From Pyxicephalus adspersus (Eukaryota > Chordata > Amphibia > Anura > Pyxicephalidae): DNA of 64,000 bases. Below are positions 60,603-64,000 of this stretch, one piece after another. The stretch's first letter is position 1, and the number at the start of each line of letters is the position of its first letter. The stretch spans positions 69,964,342 through 70,028,341 of the forward strand of contig NC_092860.1 of the NCBI RefSeq assembly GCF_032062135.1, given 5' to 3'. The position numbers and the translations under genes were made by a program. The notes below the pieces were generated by a model. That model saw only the letters and a list, made by a program, of their open reading frames with translations, was not told the DNA's origin and did no database searches.

Positions 60603-62960
60603 GTTATATAGTTACATAGTGAGTCGGGTTGAAAAAAAAAAGACATAAGTCCATTAAGTTCAACCATTAAGGAAAGAAACATATCTTAGATAGAGAACCC
60701 CATGGACATAGTTGATCGAAAGGAAGGCAAGAAAAAGCCCTGGTACAATCTGCTCCAACAGGCGAAAAAAATTTCTTCCTGATTCCATGAGGCAATCCGA
60801 TGTTCCCTGGATCAACAGTCTCAGTTATCTTTACTTTAAAGCTTTAATACCCAGTTATATTCTGTGCTTCTAGAAAAGCATCCAGCTTTATCTTAAAGCA
60901 ATCTAGAGAACTTGCTGAAACTACTTCCTGACGGAGCCCATTCCACATTTTCACAGACCTTACAGTGAAAAATCACTTCTTTGCCTGGAGCTTAACCATC
61001 TTTTCCTCCGAATGCAAAGAGTGCCCCTTTGTTCTTTGCAACGGTCTTAAAGTGAACATTTGGGAAGAAAGTTCCCTATATGGACCATTTAAATATATTT
61101 ATACAGGGTGATCATATAAACATCTCTTCTCAAGGAAGAATTGATTCAGTTCAGCTAATCTCGCCCCATAGCTGAGCTCCTCCATTCCTTTTATTAGTTT
61201 AGTTGCCCTTCTCGGCACTCTCTCCAATTCCACAATATCCTTTTTGTGAACTGGTGCCCAAAACTGGACTGCATGTTCCCGATGTGGTCTGACCAATAGT
61301 TTGTACAGAGGCAGGATAATGTTGTGATCTCTGCAGTCTATTCCTCTTTTAAAGAAAGTACTTTAGCTAGATTTTTGATATTGCAGCTTGACATTGCATC
61401 CTATTATTAAGTCTATGGTCTACCAGAACCTCCAGATCCTTTTCAATTTCTGATTACCCCAAATGTATTCCCCCTAGACAGTATGAAGCATGCATGTTGT
61501 TAAGCCCCCAAGTGCAAAACTTTACATTTCTCAATATTAAATGTCATTTGCCACTTGGCTGCCAAATCAAACAGTACATCCAGGTCTGCTTGTAGATTAT
61601 AGACATCATATATGGACCTAATTCCATTACATAGTTTGGTGTCATCTGCAAACACAGAAAAGGTACTTTTAACCCCAATCTCAGTATCATTTCTAAAGAT
61701 GTTAAACAATAATAGTCCCAAAACTGAACCCTGGGGTACACCACTAATAATCATGGACTAGAGTATAATTCATTAATCGCTGCTCTCTGGATGCAGTCCT
61801 TTAGCCAGTTCTGTACGTATCCATTTATAGATTGGCTTTTCTATTGACCCTATCCTACATATTAAGTCTATGGAGTACTGTGTCAAATGCTTTAGCAAAG
61901 TCCAAGTACACTATATCAACTGCTACTCCACTGTCTACCTGTTTACTTACAATTTCAGTCTATCTTGAATCCATGCTTACTATCACTTTTAATATTATTT
62001 TCTAGCAGAAACTCCTCCATGTGGTTCTTTATCAAACACTAAACTCAAACTCAAATGGTCTTTCCAACTATGGACGTTAAATTAAATTTTTTAGATAGGA
62101 ACCACATTGGCCTTACGCTACTCCATTGGTACCATATTAGTGATTAAAGAGCCTCTAAAAATTATAAACAATGGCTTTGAAATAACTGAGCCCAGACCTT
62201 TGAAGACACATGTATGTAAATCCATAAGGATTCCCATCCTTAATTTTGCCTAACTGATTCTCAATCATATCAGTTTTGAGCCACTTTGACTCATTTAAAA
62301 CAGTGACATTGCTATTAGCAATTTGGACTTCAGCTCTGCAATTTTCCTTTGCTTACACAGAGCTAAAGAAAAAAAGTGTTCAGTAAATCTGCCTTTTGTT
62401 TATCCCCAGTGACCAGCCCAGAGGCATCCTTTTTAAGGGGCCTACATGCTCAGATTTGATCTTTTTGCTATTAATTTGTTTAAAAAAATGTATGGGTTTG
62501 CCTCACTTTCCTTTGCAATCTGTGTTTCATTTTGAAGTTTTGCACATTTTATATCCTTTTTACATTACGATGAAGGTGATCCTTCATTTTTATATTTTTG
62601 GTATGCCCTTTTCTCATTCTTGATTTTTTTTACATCTTGATTTTTTTAGCTGTGAGCCACATTGGGTTTACTGTTATTCAATTTATTAGCCATTAGAATA
62701 TATGTTTGTGTAGAACAGATTTAAAACATTCCAATTTCAGTTGAGGACAATATTCCCTCCCAGTCCAAGTCACAGAGAGCCACCCTTAATATTTAATATT
62801 GGAAAATTTGCTCTCCTAAAATTGAATGTTTTTATCTTTCCTGTTTTTGCTTCCTGTTTACAGCCTAAATTAAATAAAATCATATTAGGGTCACTGCTAC
62901 CCAGACTTTCTTTTATATGCGCAATTTAATCCCCAACTATCCCCAATCCACTAGTTGCTG
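60603..62960 (-). pseudogene. CR1 LINE, reverse transcriptase relic with 3' end
   Basis: On the minus strand: QVDSGVAVDIVYLDFAKAFD (about 61890-61950), [17 protein letters not shown] and the catalytic FADDTKLCNG (61500-61754), WQMTFNIEKCKVLHLGA, then RPHREHAVQFWAPVHKKDI and LERVPRRATKLIKGMEELSY (61099-61296). These are successive CR1 RT and C-terminal boxes. The 3' end is ATGTAACTAT at about 60605, matching the short CR1 terminal repeat. Several stops and frameshifts. The 5' part with the endonuclease is missing. Confidence 0.9.
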
Positions 62961-63017
62961 ACCCGTCTGACCTTTCCTCCACTTTATTTAATTGTCCCAT
63001 CCTCCTCTGTCCTAGTT

Positions 63018-63571
63018 TAACCTCCTGGGCGGTAACCCCGAATGTGAAAAAAGATGCTAAAAGCAGTAACCCTGAGCCACACTTGGGGTAGATAAACCTA
63101 TAGGAAACAATAGTAAATCGCTACTTACCTGATCCGCCGGCATCCTGCGCCGTCCTTCTATGCAATGTCCCTTTTCCTTCTTCCTCCGGCCGGCTTCCAC
63201 TCGATGAGTCACAGGGGAATTCCCGGTGACGTCAGTGCGTGAGGACGTTGCTGGGAGAGCGGGCCGGGAAATTCAAATCCATTTGTATTGCATTCAATAC
63301 CAAATAAATGTACTGAATAAATTACAGTGGATTTATATGTGTACTAGCAGTACATTATCTTTCATGAACATTTATTTTACAGTAGAATATATTAGTATGA
63401 GTATATATATTTTTTATTTTTTAATTCATTTAATGTATTATTTGGACATAATTTTGTACTACAAACTTTATTATATTTATACTATTATACTGTAAAATAA
63501 ATTTTCGTGAAAAACAATGTACCCTTTTAGGCATATAAAACCGGACAGAAATTAACCGCCCAGGAGGTTAA
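63018..63571 (-). mobile_element. TTAA-flanked element with perfect 16-bp ends
   Basis: TTAACCTCCTGGGCGG and CCGCCCAGGAGGTTAA are perfect inverted ends. The family features appear in reverse order: splice donor CAGGTAAGT on the minus strand at 63123-63131, GC-rich block with a full CRE palindrome TGACGTCA at 63227-63234, the family GAAATTC piece, and a short GTATTGCATTCAATAC hairpin at about 63284-63300. The AT-rich half follows. Confidence 0.85.
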
Positions 63572-64000
63572 ATATCCCTCCACCATTCCCCTAAATCTTT
63601 CCCCTGGCACAGCAGACCCCCTTCAATCTAGATGCAAACTCTGGCATATAAGTTGCACCCAAATGAAAAGTCAGCCCGGTGCTCTAAGAACCCAAACCCT
63701 TCCCTTTTACACAGGGACTTAAGCCATGCCTTTAGCTATCTAAGTTCCCCCTGCCTTTCCCGTGCTGCGCATGGCAACATTTAGAACAAATAAATGCAAC
63801 AGCAATTTGGAACAACTTTTCAGGATTGTTGGCAACACTGTGCCTTTGTAGAAATGAGGAATTAGAGCTGTGCACCAATAAACTTTATTGTCTACAATTT
63901 GTATTGTTATTTTCTCATTTAACTTATCTACCAGGAATCAATAATTACTACATTAACTTACAAAGTATATGTCTGTCGTTGGCACCTCCTCGTCTTCTTC
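63572..64000. other. No gene recognised
   Basis: Nothing supported in the last 430 bp. Confidence 0.5.

Overview
This is a low-GC vertebrate nuclear window, most likely from a frog and probably a neobatrachian. The organism call is inference. It rests on spliced vertebrate genes with GT-AG introns and on a transposon mix: TTAA-flanked non-autonomous DNA elements beginning TTAACCWCC, CR1, L2 and L1 LINEs, a Penelope-like element, Tc1 copies, hAT elements and tRNA-derived SINEs.

Three conserved genes can be read exon by exon. At the left edge is the end of a KCNV2-type silent potassium-channel subunit on the plus strand: the last 84 nt of one exon and the complete final coding exon, 6.1 kb apart. 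Next comes NDUFA7 on the minus strand (four coding exons, 115 aa), an accessory subunit of respiratory complex I. It is head to head with RPS28 on the plus strand (three coding exons plus a non-coding 3' exon, 69 aa), a ribosomal small-subunit protein. Their start codons are 379 bp apart and share one promoter region. The NDUFA7-RPS28 pair is also adjacent in mammals; KCNV2 next to them is not the mammalian arrangement.

Right of RPS28 no conserved gene can be named. There is an L2 relic at 34-36 kb, an internally deleted Tc1 at 37.6-38.8 kb, a 738-base assembly gap inside a TTAA element at 39.8-40.9 kb, an L1 ORF2 relic at 41-43.5 kb, a hAT inserted in a SINE at 45.3-46 kb, and further TTAA elements at 46, 48.5 and 63 kb. 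At 53.4-56.3 kb lies an L1-type element with an intact ORF1 and no reverse transcriptase, bounded by a candidate target duplication. A solo LTR sits at 58.6-59.2 kb and a CR1 at 60.6-63 kb. Two small phase-0 candidate exons on the minus strand at 56.5-57.3 kb both encode a WVYSP motif and may belong to an unidentified gene.

The most unusual signal is the TTAA element family. Its copies share an AT-rich half with a GTATTGGATT hairpin (five in tandem in one copy), a CpG-rich half with a CRE-like GACGTCA site, and a near-consensus splice donor, CAGGTAAGT. They look like mobile promoter-plus-first-exon modules. One copy lies in the KCNV2 intron and a fragment lies in NDUFA7 intron 3.
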